64,000 nt of DNA from Phaenicophaeus curvirostris. Taxonomy: Eukaryota; Chordata; Aves; Cuculiformes; Cuculidae. A program made the translations under genes and the position numbers. The notes under the pieces were generated by a model that searched no databases, was not told the DNA's origin, and worked only from the letters and a program-made list of their open reading frames with translations. This document shows, piece after piece, positions 21,101-35,540 of this stretch. The stretch is taken from assembly GCF_032191515.1 (NCBI RefSeq), contig NC_091431.1:55293742-55357741 (forward strand). Direction: 5' to 3'. How positions within the stretch are numbered: position 1 is the stretch's first letter; every line of letters starts with the position of its first letter.

Positions 21101-24100
21101 TATAAAAGATTTCTCTAGACTTGCTTATTCCTTCAGCTGAGTTCTTGCTCAGTAGTAACTAGCCTTTGCAAACACTTCTTGCTAGTCTTCTCCTAGATAA
21201 ATGTCTGTACTTAACATTTTCTATCCTACATCACCTCCTGAACCCCACAATCTGAAGAACCCACACTCCCCTTCCCCTCTCTTTCTTACTGTTTCCCTCT
21301 CAGTTCTCAAGCCAGCCACTGGTTTTAATACCATTTGCCTCTCATGGAGCTTGTTCCGTCTCCTGAAGGCAAAGGGCAACCCAAACTTGTGAAGAAGTAT
21401 CATAGCTCTAAGGACGCAGGTGGCTAGACATACAGTACCAATGGAACAATGTGTAAGAGGTAATGTTTAAAGGTTATTTTAAGAGCGGTTCTCACTTTGG
21501 TTTTGTTCTTTCCAGATGATTTTCTAAAGACACTAATAACCAAACCTATAAGTAGAGAAGTTTATGTATTATTAATTTTGAGCAAGATGTCATATTTCAT
21601 TTCAGATGGGTTTGTGTTTTGATTAATTTAAAAACAAACAGCTTCTTTATGTTGTCTTTGAAACTATTTGAACTTCCTAAGTTATCTTAAATACATGTTG
21701 AAATACTCATGCCTTCTCTTGATTTGAATAGGGTTAGCTAACTATTATTTGATGCCAGAACTGAGAAACATCTGGACAGATTAATGTTCTTTGTTTAAAC
21801 TGTACAGACACTCATAACCCACAGAATGCTTAAATTATGATGTCTAGTTTGAATATTTTGTTTAATCATGAATGAACTTGAACTTTGAACTCTGTTGTTA
21901 AATTTTCATATATGCAAGTCAGCATAGTTAAAATTTTAAAAATTACAAATGGAAAGGAGAAATAATCTGTTTTGGAACAGTATTAAAGAAGTTGATTGCT
22001 ATAAGACAATTTAGACATGTCAGAATTTGTTCTTCACTGACAAATTAACTGAAAGTCCAGCAAAGTGCTAGAAGTTAAGCCAATTCACCTGTTTTTATAA
22101 TCTTGCCAAACTTGTTGAGTAAACTCCATTTTCCAGTTGAACAAGTTAAATGGGCAAGATTAAATAATTGGATATTACATCATATTTCAAGAGTAAGAGG
22201 CAGAGAGAGGCTCTCATCACTAAGAAGCACAGAATGTTCTGACCCAGGGCAGGTCTTGTTACCTCAGCAAACAAGCATGAGAGGTCAAAGGAAGAGAAAA
22301 GGCAAAGAAGCTAGAATGTAAAGCATATCAACAACACATGGAGTCAGAAGGGTTTATTATTGGATATGCTTGGATTATTGTTATAATACTGCAAAGATTT
22401 TTGTACAGAACTACAAACACGTTCAAGATCACAGATAAAACTGTGTAGGAGCAGCAAAAATCATGAACTACCCTAGTACCAGTGCTCTCTGCCCTGAGCA
22501 AAGGCCAATGCATAACGCTGATGACCGCAGAGCAAACAAGGAACTGTAGACACAATTCAGTCCCAGTTTGGTCCTTGCTTTCCCCTTACTCTACAAGATG
22601 ATGTAATCTGTACCAGCCCTTTCCCTGGTACATTATTTCTCCCTCCACCTCCATTCAGCTGTGCTGACAGTGATTTAGGATACAAAGCCAATGCTCCATG
22701 CACTTCCTCCCACAGGGAGAGGAGTAGCAGAGCAGCAGCATCCCTTACAGCCTTGGGAGCTGAAGCACAGGTAAAGTGGAGTAATAGGACAAAGTGGTGT
22801 CTGGATATTCTTCAGTGGAGGCTGACAAGCACTTATGTTTCAAACTCTAAAAGATGATGGCTTCTTCAGGGTCTTAATTTTTTTTTTTAGTTACTTCTCT
22901 GACCACTCCCTTTGTAGCTCAGCTCTTCATATTGTTGAGTTTTACTGCCCTTTCAGACTGAATAACAATCCTTTCTGGAATCACGCACAATTTACTATGC
23001 AAAATTCTATTTAGTGTAAACCAAGTCATTTGCATAATGTCCTAAATTTCCAGTCCTGGTGAGATCCTGGACAGCAATGGTGGAAAACATTTTGCTGACA
23101 GCACTGTCTATGCTCAGTAGGATAGCATAGTACTAGCATTTCCCAGGACTGTAAATCACATTCTGAAGCCTTCTGTGGCATCTGGAGTAAACTACTCACT
23201 TCCTAAGGCCTATTTTCTATGCAAGAATGTACAATCTCTGCATCAAGAGTTCTCATTTTAAAACTTCTCAACTGAAGCATCTGAAAGAAGACAGAAGCAA
23301 AACTATAACATGCAACTCCATCAGTGTCAAAAAATTTTTCTAAACTGCATCCTACTCTGGTTGAAGGAATGTGAAAACTATTCTCCATGACTGAAGCCAG
23401 TTTTGACCATAACATCCCTCAAATAAATAATACTTCTGATCAAATAAATGGGAAAACTGGGTATGCATTATGGCAAGCAAACCATTAAACGTAATTTCAA
23501 TGTAATGATTCATAGTAGGGGGGAGGGATAAACTATCATTGAAACCTTATGCTTATTACAACTCACTGAAGTACATTTTCCTCCTTTGACAAGGAGGCTG
23601 TCAAAACAGGTAATTATGGAAATACTAGGAATAGTTTGAAAGAAGGAAGGAGCTGTCACAAAAAGTTTCTTTTTTTAACATTTCACCTTCTATCCAATTG
23701 TACAATCTGGAAGACACTTGAGTTTTATTACTGTGCAACAAGTATATAATGCAGGAGAATAGCAGTCATTTACAGTGGTTTTCTATTTCAAACTATTTTC
23801 AAGTTCTTGGCACCAATTAAAGGAACATGCAATTGTACTTCACTTCCCACAAAATATTAACATATATCCACATGCATATAAAGCAACAGTGAATTTTCAG
23901 TTCAAACTGAAATGAAAAAGATTGCTTGTAGCTCTGCAGCCCTGTATGCATTACAGAGGATATGGCACCTCGCTTAAAAGTGAAGTAACTCCTAGCTCGA
24001 ATACCTGTTCACAGAGTAGCACTACTATAGGTACACACCTGGCAATTGCAGCATATCATATTGGCAGGTTCAAAGGTAAAACATGTTAAACACAGCAGCC

Positions 24101-24847
24101 TCTTTAAAAGCCCCTACAAGACTGATGCCCTCTGAAATCAGAAGTGCTGATGGAATCAAATGGAAGTTAGGCACAGAAAAGCTTAAAATCTCAGATCCTT
24201 AAAAATACACCGCTTAGTTCATTCCAAGTTTACAAGCTGGAGACTCACTGTGTCTTAGATACCTAAACCAGTTTTGATAGGACTACTGCTGTGGGGTAAA
24301 ACCTGGCTGTGCGTTCCATGTGTACTAACTGTATAAAGATGAGAGACAGATAGAGACACAGATACTCTATTGCAACAGACACCATAACCAAAGCTTATGC
24401 ATCCAGCCACTATCTCAGTTAGGAGCTGCACCAACAGAAATAAGTTTTTTCATTACTTTATTTTAATATACTTAATACTATGTAACATTTTAAATCAGGT
24501 CGTTTTTTTAAAAAGAAAACATGACCCAGGATGAAAACAAGAGATGTAGAATGCAGCAAAGCTCATGAATGCCATGCAAAGATGCCTATCAATAAAGCGC
24601 TGAGAAGTCTTGAGAAGTACTTGTCAGCAGAAATTTGGTTGCAGTTCATTAAAGTACATAAAAAGAATGACACACACAGTAGCCCTGTAGGTGTTAGTTT
24701 CTCGTCTTTTCAGTTTGGGGAGTTCCACTTCTGTGATGGAATAGCAACACAAGCCACAAAAAAGGAGGCCTAAAGAGAAGGATGTCCCTCCTGCCTCCCA
24801 AAAGCATTTCTTCTTTCCTTTGAAACCAAGATGTGAAAAATTCAAAA

Positions 24848-25120
24848 TACAGAATTATTTAAGTTGGAAAAGACCTTTAAGATCAAGTTCCACCCTTAAC
24901 CTAGCAGTGCCAAACCCACCACTAAACCCTAAGCACTTCACCTACTCATCTTTTAAATACCTGCAGGGATGGTGACTCAGCGACCTCCCTGGGCAGCCTG
25001 TTCCAGTGCTGGACAACCCTTTCAGTAAAGAAATTGTTTCCAATATCCAGAATAAACCTCTTCTGGTGCAACTTGGGACCATTTCCTCTAGTCCTGTCAC
25101 TTATTACTTCAAAGAAGAGT
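24848..25120 (-). repeat. CR1 LINE fragment, antisense
   Basis: Antisense CR1 with 'aagttggaaaagacctttaa', 'gcagtgccaaacccaccact', 'ctgggcagcctgttccagtg' and 'cctctagtcctgtcactta'. It belongs to a different CR1 subfamily form (with the 'cactaaaccctaagcact' block) from the copies near SMIM15. It lies in the same orientation as NDUFAF2. Confidence 0.9.
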
Positions 25121-26511
25121 CAAATCTGTACCCAGAAGACTGGGTAGAAGTGTATGCAAGACAACAGGTTTACATTTACCTTGCAACCTAGATGATAACC
25201 CATGCTGAAAGCAGACTATAGCTCAAAGAATGGAAAGGAACAGTCTCTTAAAGAAATAATTTGCATGGATATAACATCATTCCCATAAAACAACTCTATA
25301 TCCCAAAAGAGCCTCTTTTAATTGATTCCAACAACCTACTTGTTTAGCAGGTAAACTCATTGGCATGTAAAGTGATAAATTATTAAATCTGCTTCCACAC
25401 CAAAAAAAGTAAAAATATTTTACTATTTGCAGCCTTTAAAGTATTTTCACTAATTTAAAACTGTAAGCTGTCTACACACAGACACATTTCCTCTTCTCCC
25501 AAAAACATGCCACATACATCTAGTTTCCTATAAACACAATAAAGAAATTCAATAGTCTAGTATATTATTCAACATTAGTTAAATTTGTTCAAATATAATT
25601 TACAGCTGCACAGGAATAAAGGTAATGATAAATTCTCCTCAGTCAACTACATGTATATGACCACACACAATACATATAAAGGGACAGATGACAGAATGCT
25701 ATAGTAATGCAAAGAATACACATATATAAGCTCAGACTCTCACCTGTTACAAAGCACTGTGTGTATATGTATGTGTATGCACACATGTATGCTTACACCG
25801 AGTGCAGACGTGACCCAAAATTTTTTACCAAGACTGGGCTCCCTGATTACCAGAGGAACAGAAAATGCTTAAGCACAATATTAGAAACAACTTGGTCTGC
25901 ATTAATTTGAAAAGTGATCACCCTCATCATTAAATGATTTAAGAATGAGACTTTGTATATTTCAAGCTATAATAAAATCAAAAGGCAACTGTTTCTCAAA
26001 TCCCAGCAGCTGGCTTTTAAAACCCAAGGCTTCCAACCACAAATATGCCTTATGATACCCGTCAGATTAAAAATAACTGAAACAATGAGCAGCATTTCAG
26101 GGTTATGACTAACCCAGTACATAGAATTGTAATTTATTTCCTACAAAAAAGTTCACAAAAAGTGGTGGGAGTTCAGGGAGGAAAGAAATCGTTAAGTATA
26201 GAAAGCAGTTAATGCTGCACAAATTGTCTTGTGAAGTCATTGGAGTATTCTTCTACACAGACACACACAGAAGAAGTAGAATGTAAAGAAAGAGAGATTA
26301 AAAGCAATTTATTCTGTGGGAATATGAAAGCTTTACAAAGGAAACAAAAATAGACAGTTAGGTGTTTGTGGAAGAAAGAATGTTCTGAAATCAAAACATT
26401 ATCAAGTCATAAGAATGTCAACTTAAACGGTGTCACGACCTAGCTACCTTGACCAATGTAAGGACAACTGGCATTCATTCTCACTTAAGTGACTGACACA
26501 TCATTATGATT

Positions 26512-26768
26512 ATGGCTATAAACTGGAGAGAAGCAGATTTAGACAAGACATAAGGAGGAACTTCTTCACTATGAAAGTGGTAAGGCACTGGCACAGGTTG
26601 TCCAGGGAAGCTGTGGCTGCCCCATCCCTGGAGGTGTTCCAGGCTAGGCTGGATGGGGCCTTGGGCAGCCTGAGCCAGTAGGAGGTGTCCCTGCCCATGG
26701 CAGGGAGATTGGAACCAGATGTTCTTTAAGGTCCTTTCCAAACCAAATTATTCTATGATTCTATGATT
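26512..26768 (+). repeat. CR1 LINE, 3' fragment with octamer tail
   Basis: Sense CR1 3' end from 'tatggctataaactggagag' through 'ggcacaggttgtccagggaa' and 'gggccttgggcagcctgagc'. It ends in tandem octamers ('attctatgattctatgatt'), the diagnostic CR1 terminus. Confidence 0.93.
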
Positions 26769-29482
26769 ATGAATGACATTTTGTTGGCTGACAATATTCA
26801 ACAAACCATTAGTTTCCAAAATGTGGTCACCAGTGCTACTAGGAAGATGAAGATCCAGCTGATCTATGAAGCCATATTGCTGCAATATTTTCAATTTAAG
26901 TTGGATCATAGAGCTCATCCCGAGACTTGATAGCCTGTCCATTTGAGCATCATCTATCATTCATAGCTGAGAGATTAATAAAAGACAAGTTTGACAAATA
27001 TAGAAAAAAAACCCAAAGCATAAAATACTAAAGGTAGGCAAGGGAGCATAGTAGGGGAAAAGAAATTTTAATAAAATTTAACATGTATCATTTGATATTA
27101 AAAAGAAAAAAGATATAATGGACAAAGCACAGGAAAAAAAGGAAAACTATCCAAAAAAAAAAGTGGTATTGCAGACCACCAAGTCAGGAACACAGTTTTA
27201 GGAATTTATTCTTTAGGAACTATAATGCTGTTTTGCAGTGTTGCAACACAGCATTGGAAGTAAAATGTAATTAAGGCAAAACCGAAATATTTGTGGGCTT
27301 TGCATCCTTTTTCACTAATATTCTATTCTCATGAGAACTATGGGAAAGAATAGGTACATTTGTTACAGGGTTTCAACATGAAATATGTTCACAAATATTC
27401 CCTTGTTTCGTAGCTGTCAAACAGCAGTTTACCATATCAGCTGTCAAACAGGGAATATAAGACAGAATAGCAGCCCGTAGAATTTACGTAACTACAATAC
27501 TAAAGCAAATCAGTCATACAAGTAGGGACCAAACACCAGTCTGTACGTACTTCACTAGTATAATTGTATTTATCATGATATGGTGGTATGGTTTGTGGTA
27601 AAACATTTCCAAATCAGAAGAAAAGTAGATCACATATCACTCTACCCTAATAGAGGAAAAAAAAGAAAATTAATCTGCAGTATCATATATTTAATATATG
27701 ACTGAAATATTGTTTTCAAAATATTAGTAATAATTTTTAACATACATATATCTGGACTGTCTTTTCTTATACAGTAAGAAACAATTCAGAGATTACTTGA
27801 AAGAAAAGATAACTACTTTTCAAATTCCTGGTCCATCACTCTTGCTCGCATAAGATCAGTGACCTGCAGGTAAAGAACCTAACTGCTAAATTATTTTTCA
27901 GATCTATTACCTTGTGAACCTGAAAGTACAAGTAGTCCTGTAACTCTGAATGCATCATGACTCCCAATAATCTCATTCTCCATAAACTGCTTTTTTCTGG
28001 AAGGTAAAATATTTAGAAAACTACTGCTCCACAGTTCTCTCACATGTGGAGACTCCTTGTTCCCTATTTTGAAACCAAACCAACACCTCCAGTGCCAGAA
28101 GGAGCTTTATTGCACCAATCCCAAACTCAAGGCTACACGCATTCTGTAGCAGGTTTGTCTTAGCATAATTATCATGGCAGTCTGGCTTATGGAAATAACA
28201 AAAGGCATGCAACACCACTTCAAGTATCACATGAGTTGGTAATTCCAACAATAAAAGTCATATACATACAATTAGTTTGAGCCAGAACTACTTAAAGGGA
28301 GATTGGCTCAGACTGAGACAGAACAACTGCTGTAGTATCACTTCTGCACAAATAATTAGGATGAGAAGTGAAGGGGAAAAGATTTTTAAAACTCACACTT
28401 AGCACTTCCCTAAATAGTAATGCAAAGAAAAGTGTGTAAACTTGCCTTAAGCCGTAAGAAGTTTTGAGGATAGATTTAACTGAAACTTCTGCCATTCATG
28501 GGTGTATTATAGCCCTTATCTCCACAGCCTCAGTGGCAAGTGCGAAACAGAACTAGCTGAAAAGATGTGAGTTTTGTGGGAGCTCCTTTTAATGAGTTAA
28601 GGCTTGTTACTATCAGCTGACAAGCTTCCCTCAGTCATTTTAACACACAGGCAGACAGGACAACTTTTCACAAACCAGTATATTCCAGAATATCTTAGCG
28701 ACCAAATCTTGGCCACAGCATGCCAACACAGCTTTCCTGAATTCAACACAGTTATTCCTACTTATGCCAGTGAAGCATCTGCCTCTGTGGGTGTCAGTTT
28801 CAATCTCCTGTAGTAAACCATTCCTCATCTACTCACTTATTCCTAGCTGGTGCTTGGCAATTTGTAATACAAATCCAAAGCAAGCAGTGTATTGTGTGAG
28901 TGTCTGTATGCACAGATCAACAGTCAAACCCATTCCACTCTTTACAAACTCATCATAATGAAAGATCGTGGGATAGTTCCCTGCTTCATTCCATTAGAAA
29001 CCAATTATGGGAAAAGTCATGGCTGCAACTCCCCCACCTCATTAGTACTGTAAAGCACTAGTGCAATTTGTTTTCCAGCACTGATTTCCAGCTCGATTTG
29101 AAACCTGCATTTTCATGTCACATACCTTGCACAAGAACTTGCACTAATTCAGAGGATCCATTTTTAAAATTCAGAGCAGTAATTCCAGAATTCATTGAAT
29201 TAAAAAAATTCTTGAATGGCCATGATCATCTTAAAGAATCCATGTAGACTTTCTTAAAGAATTCACAGATAAAAGTACCAACTAAGGAACACTAGACTTC
29301 ATATTTCCATTTGTTTAAAGTGCTAGATATCTAATCTGTGTATAATTTCATCAATTAGGCAAGGAACATACTAAATTCTATCTCAAAAGTGACAAATTAC
29401 TGGACAGATGAGTCCACTATATATTAATTATTGTAGTTTAATTACAACAACTGAAAATTTAAAAACAGTTCATCTCTCTCAC

Positions 29483-29523
29483 CTCAATGGTGGGTGGATC
29501 TTTTCTCTTCTTCCTTATCCATG
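29483..29523 (-). CDS. NDUFAF2: NDUFAF2, internal 41-nt coding exon
   Basis: The acceptor TTTTGCAG (plus-strand 29524 upward) and donor GTGAGAGA (plus-strand 29482 downward) border 41 nt. The first two bases complete the alanine codon begun in exon 36210-36299, and 13 codons follow: WIRKKRKDPPTIE, corresponding to the AWIR...PPT block of vertebrate NDUFAF2. It ends in phase 0, agreeing with the next exon. It is too short to be seen by open-frame length; I recognised it from conserved residues and splice phases. Confidence 0.92.
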
Positions 29524-30651
29524 CTGCAAAAGAAATAAAATTCAAATGGATTATTTCCAAGATCATGAACAGCATTCAAACTCGAAATTATAAAGAATTT
29601 GTAATAGAAAGCAAATGTTTATAAAAAAGCTACAACAGAATTTTCCATAGCCTAGCAAGCCTTAATATCCTTTCTCAAAATATAAAGACCCAAGATGTTA
29701 TTTCTTGTGGTAATACTCTCAGTCTTCACAGAAGGAAGATGGGGGAATCACAGCAGTGAGCAGAGCTTGGGTACAGTATACATACTGTCCTGGCTACCAA
29801 TACAAGGCTTAAAAGCAGGGCTTATGGCCCAGGCTTCTTTTTGAGCTAAAGAGAGCTGAGCTCCACCCTGAGAAAATTACAAGATGACTGCTGAGAAGTA
29901 CCAAAAGCCTTAGATCAATCTGGAGAAAAAGGATACTATTTAGACAGATTCTGTGACTGTGGACAAAGCAACATCTATCACTCCTTTAAAGGTACTACTA
30001 CTGTAGCATTTTTTCATGGCTTTCCAACCCACACAGCAGAGAAGCATTGGGTTGTATACTTGCTAGACTTTTCTGTTCATATGTTTCCAATGAATAAGTA
30101 GCAATGGCCAGTAATGAACAAGTGGCCATTAATGAACAGAAGGACAAACATAAGGAAAACCAGCTCCAAGTGCTAAGATACGGCAAAATGTTCTTTTTTT
30201 ATCTTTGTTTGGGTAATTAAGACTTTTATTATTGCGCCTGAAAATTAGAGCAAAAATGACACTTCCATTATCACCCAGTCAAATTCTTCGTGTGACTTGT
30301 AGCTGTCTATAAAGTTTCAGAAATGCTTTAAGGAGGAACTGTTCCAAATTTCAATTTTCTAATACCATCTGTGCTGTATTTTGAGGGGAACTAGGGACTG
30401 AGTCAGACAGCAAGTCCAAAACACAGCTGCACAGAGTCGTAATGTCACCTCACTACTGAAAACGCCATTACACATAAGAGTGAGGCACTTAACACCACTC
30501 TGCGTCAGTGACATTACGAAACTAGTTTCAGGAGGAATAGCTTCCAATTAATATATGAATGGAATTAGAGGAGGCAAAATGGCATTACATCACTTGGAAT
30601 TTAGCCATGATGGCACAACCAACAGCCTTAACTCAAGGTTAAAGGTAAAAC

Positions 30652-30726
30652 AGAATCATAGAATAGTTTGGGTTGGAAGGTACCTTAAAGATCATATAGT
30701 TCCAAGCCCCATGCGATGGGCAGGGA
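30652..30726 (-). repeat. CR1 LINE, extreme 3' end
   Basis: Only the last 75 bp of a CR1 remain: 'agaatcatagaatagtttgg' followed by 'gttggaaggtaccttaaaga' and a diverged 'gatgggcaggga'. This is a severely 5'-truncated insertion in NDUFAF2 orientation. Confidence 0.88.
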
Positions 30727-32564
30727 ATGCCTGCAATGACATGAACGAAGGCATTACTTTTGGTTCTTGTCTATCAGAGGACATTCTGTGAAGATATGTC
30801 CTTTCAAATACCATTCTCTAACACCTTTTCTTAAAAGCAGTCCCTTGCCAGCTCTTCTCAGAGGTTTTAAGAAAGATTAGACCCAAATCTGCCTTATGGA
30901 GAAGCAATTGAGCACTGAACAGTCAACATCACCCTTTCTGCAAAAGTTTTACATCAGTGGAAGGAAGAACAGCCCTTTAAGATTATCCAAAATACAACTA
31001 AGTGACTTTCTATTAGACTTACAGAACTGGATAACATTCTGCATGTACTTGCAGCACTTTCAAACATTTAGATTTTCAGAGGACTTTCAAAAGCAAAATC
31101 TGGCAAGATCAGAGACTTGGACTGGCACTTCTCAGCCGACAGCCTTTCGGACACTCTTTGTAAAGGGACCAATGATGCTGTTAGAGAAAATCATAGCACA
31201 TAAACCTTTCCTCCTGACAGAAGAATCTTTGCCTGTACTTAGCAACAGTTCCAGCATCAGCCAGAAAAGCAAGAAACTCTTAGAGATATCGGGTATAGTG
31301 AAGTATGTTTATTAGCCGCTAATCAATAAAAGATACAGGCGGAGATAAGAGGAAAAGTAGTAGTTCAAAGTGTTCAGTGAAAAACTAAGTTTTCAACCTT
31401 CAAAATTTAAGGGACTACTTTCAACAAAGTATCCTTTTCTGCTTTGTCCTCCTTCACCTCTGTCAGATGGAAGTACAGTAGCATTGGTTTCAATTCTACA
31501 GCTCTCAAAACCTAAAATTACTTCAATTTTTTAGATTTACAGTATTTTCTTAAAACACCAGCTGCATCTTAACTTCTACTGATTACGACTCATGATTCTT
31601 AAATAAAAACTTTCAAAACCTGAAATACTAAAAACATTAAGCTGCAGTTAGAAACTTACTGCTGAAATATAACCATTGGAATAGATTTTCTTTCAATAGT
31701 AGACAGGACTATTAGACAGTTATTTGATTAACAATTTTAACAACTTTAATAAGCTGCATTAGAAAATCATTATTTAATGAAGACTCCTTCACTGTTATGT
31801 AGCCGAGGGATAAATACAGTAACCAAATTTACCAAAATCTCTTTACAGCCATAAGATGAAGCTAGTTAGTTTTAATATTTAATGACTTCTCTGTGCAAAT
31901 CCATTTCTGAAATACTGTACGTAAAGCACAGCTCAAGAGACTGAAAACAAAGAAAACATCATCTGAATTGAGTATATTTTAGTATATTGTACTTTAGCTT
32001 GTAATAGTTTTATCAGATATTCATAAGCAATACATTTTACTCATCATTCACCTGATCACCCCTGAGTCTTCATGGAGAAGAATGAGAGGACTATTAACTT
32101 AATCCCCACCAGTTTTCAGGTGGATCTCTTTCAGATGGAAAATGTAAAATGCTTTTTAATTTTTTTCTAAAGTATCAACAGTACTTTGAGCAACCAACTT
32201 TTTCAAAAAAACACCAACACTTCATAACTCAGGAATCAAGAGAAATTCATGGTAATACTTAAAGGAAGAATGAATGCATACAAAAAATATAACCAGAGAT
32301 TCATACTGAGTTAGCACTACTTTTAACAAAATACAAGTAAACAATATCTTGCAATTATGACATTTTGCGTTTTTTTTTAAAAAATACAGTCAGTGTACAT
32401 AGTTTAACAGTGAAAAGGCTTCCCACCCTTCTTTGAGCTCTCCATTACACTTTTAATCAATGCAGGTTTAAATTACTGAACAGATTTATAACACAGTTAA
32501 ATATTTGTTGACAGAAACAAGGCAGGTAAGTGCTTTATCACATATTATTTGAACACCATATGCG

Positions 32565-32581
32565 CACACACACACACACAC
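32565..32581. repeat. (CA)n microsatellite
   Basis: Uninterrupted CA dinucleotides, about eight units, preceded by TGCG. Shorter CA runs occur near 44888 and at about 59796-59811. Confidence 0.9.
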
Positions 32582-32944
32582 TCTTAATTAAGAGGTGTCC
32601 AGTGACAGTTGTAGCTGGAAAAGATTTCCAGAAAAACACTCACATACCTTACACTGGCAAAACAAAATGCCCATTCTGTTGTCAGCAAACACGTTTTAAA
32701 CATGGTAAAGCAGAGAAGGTAACATTTATGTATGAAGTGCAACCAATACATGCTTCCTTGCCCCCGAAAGCTTTGGCAAAATGAACCATTGTCCCATTTC
32801 AAGCTAATTATGCTGCTGCTTCTCATTTTATCTGGATGACACTTCCTGCTTTCTGTACTCATTGTAATGCTACTTTTGTCTAAAAGGAATTTTGCAAGAC
32901 AGCTGGACATTTCCCACCTTGAGACCCTTGCATTCTTTCATCAG

Positions 32945-33060
32945 GACTAATTTGCATTCTCATTAGTATGCATGAGATTTTCATTGAACTTTAAGACTCC
33001 TACTGGCACATAAGACACTGTAATGAGCATAAAAGTGAGTATGCAAATTAAGACTCCCAT
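32945..33060. promoter_or_regulatory. Motif-dense intronic stretch with paired octamers (possible enhancer)
   Basis: Contains ATTTGCAT at 32950-32957 and its reverse complement ATGCAAAT at 33041-33048, both perfect POU octamers, plus ATGCAT at 32968-32973 and several TAAT homeodomain-type cores. It has the look of a conserved non-coding element, but conservation cannot be judged from one sequence. Confidence 0.25.
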
Positions 33061-35428
33061 TAATCACTAAATGTTACTAGGAGAGAAAAAAAAAAAGACT
33101 AGGAATAGACAGGCAATAAAATTCTGCACAAAGCATGGTGCCTCATGAATCTCTATAGGTATGTAAAATTACTGATACCCTCTCAAGAGAACTACTGACA
33201 TGTCCTGAGGAGGTACATTCTACAGCAGGTGAACATTCAGAACTAATATTACAGAAAGGTTATCTGTTTTCTTCTGCATCCATATTGCCTAGAGAAAAGT
33301 ACGTACTCCCAGCATGGGGTAAAATACAAGAGGCTCCACCTAAACAGTAATAACTGTATTGTGTATGTATGGATTAAGTTCTAAATTAAAAATTACAGTA
33401 CGAATGGAAACATACCTTTGGATTTTAAAAATAAAAATGGATTTAATTTTCTGTGTACAAATAGCTAGCACAAAAACTAAGGAGAACACAAGGGACTATG
33501 ATTATCATATTTTAATATTGAGCATGTTTAAATTTTACAAAAACCTTAACGGACACTCAGAACTTTTGTAAAAATCACATGTCTGAGAACCTGGGAAATT
33601 TAATCCCGTGCAGCACTTAACACTAACACCTTCATGAGCAAAACTCTACTGAAGCCCTTCAGGTGTAAGCCCTCGGCCCTGTATTCAGTAAACTCTCAAG
33701 ACTGATGCACAAACACATCTCTGGAGTCTGAAAAACAGCTTGCACAGACTGAGTCCGTAATCTGGATGATTGGTTTATCTACTTGCTTTATAGCTTTCTA
33801 CTTGGTCTTGGCTACCTTAATACATGTTTATAACTCAACAAACACAGTGCTGAAATCAGCCCCTTAGTTTACAAGCTCTCCAGGTTGAATGTCTTAGATA
33901 TACAGTGAGATTTAACTCAGATCCTCTTCACATTTCACTACAGCCTGTTCCCACCCCTTAAGTAATCCCTTGTCACTGGTTTAGTTCAAGTTCTCCTCAG
34001 ACAAGTCATGCCCTTAAGTATTTCCAGGATCAGTAGCTTTATTCAATTCCATCACAAGAGGTTTCATTTCTAGCCACAGCGTGATTTAGGGAAACAAGCA
34101 GAAGGAAAGGGTGCTAGGATGACTGCTTTTATATCAGGTGACCACCAAGAATTATCCACAAGTGAAAAAAAAAAAAAAAGTGTCCTGGTAGAATAAAGAC
34201 AACAGCTCTCTGCAGACCCCAAGAAAAAGGAGATGAACTAAGGCAGCAGAAACTTTAGTCCTGCCCTTAAAGAGAAAAGCCTGAAAAGGGAAGGTAAGGA
34301 GACTGCTATTGCTGAACCAGCCAAAACCGAAACAGAATGCATACAAAGGATTTGGACAGAAGGTCCCTGGAGATGTAAGCATATGCCCAGCAAATAGGAT
34401 TTAGAACACTAAAAATGAAAAAATTTCCAAGGGCAAAGAGAAAAGATAAGTAAGAAATATTATACAGCCTTCTAACCTTATATTCATCTTTTACTGTTCA
34501 GAGAAAACAGCAAATATTTTAGAAATCCTTCTGCAAAGTCTCAGACTATTTGCTGGAATGCTGTATCCACAACAACACCAGGTATAAAGTGAAAACACAC
34601 AGAAAGAATGTGTTGGGAAATCTTCTTAAGTCTGGACAGAAGATGCAGAGTGAAAGTTCATCACAGGTCTTTGGGCCTGGGAAACATCTAGACCTATCTA
34701 TCTTGAAGCAGAAAAAATAGGGACAGAAGTGCAATGAGCCTTTCAGCAATCTGTGCCTAGAAACCTTGTGTTAAACTGTTCCCACGCAGGTAACTGCCTT
34801 CTATACTATTATTTGAACTCCCTACTCCTTCCATTCTTTCTCATTTCTTACTCACAGAGAACTTTTCATTTACATGATACAGGAAACAAGTAGTGATAAA
34901 CTGAACTTCAGAGCATCCCACATCCCTAATTCACATCCCAAAACAGAGCACGGTAGCTCTTCGAACAGCCTCTATACACACAGCAGAAGTAAGTTTTAGC
35001 TTCTTTTAAATTAGATTATACTTGTACAAAACTGTTTGTAATGTTTAAATTGGTATTGGACAAAAGCATACTGGTTACTCTTTTATGCAGAATTCTCATA
35101 CTTTATCTGTCAGAAACAAGCACTACACACTCCATCCTGGTTACAGGAATGCACAGAAGGGAAAAAAAAAGATACACGTATGTGTTCTTTGTTTCTAGAG
35201 AAACTCGGTACTTAAGAGGAAAAGACGGCTGTCTGCATACTGTAAATATTCCTTTTCCCTGTGAATTATTCCTATCTGGTGCTGACAAAATCACAAAGCC
35301 AACACAAAAAAAAAGTTACAAAGATGAGTAAGTTAAGTATTAAAATTTGTAAATGCAGCTCATAAAGACAGGACTGGTGAATGGTCCTTTCTTCTTCAAA
35401 ATAAGCCCAAATAAGGTGCCTTGACTTA

Positions 35429-35540
35429 AGAATCATAGAATCATAGAAACATGAGGTTGGAAAAGACCTCTTGGATCATCGAGTCGGACTATTCCTATCT
35501 GCCACTAAACTATGTTCCTGAACACCTTGTCTACCCATCA
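35429..35540 (-). repeat. CR1 LINE, 3' end
   Basis: Antisense CR1 tail beginning with octamers ('agaatcatagaatcatagaa'), then 'gaggttggaaaagacctctt' and 'tgccactaaactatgttcct'. It belongs to the subfamily with the 'ttggatcatcgagtc' block, unlike the copies around SMIM15. Confidence 0.9.

Larger units (their letters stand above)
16273..29482 (-). other. NDUFAF2 intron between the last two coding exons (13.2 kb)
   Basis: AT-rich intronic sequence. It contains CR1 fragments at 17965-18196, 24848-25120 and 26512-26768 and a G-rich run at 16819-16841. I find no other exon, RNA gene or open frame with coding character. The many short open frames (60-80 codons) are what chance gives in AT-rich DNA of this length. 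Confidence 0.7.

Noticed and set aside
30896..31315. 139-codon plus-strand open frame in an NDUFAF2 intron
   Set aside because: No family resemblance, no promoter or splice signals that need it, and several frames of this size are expected by chance in 64 kb. A translated search would settle it.
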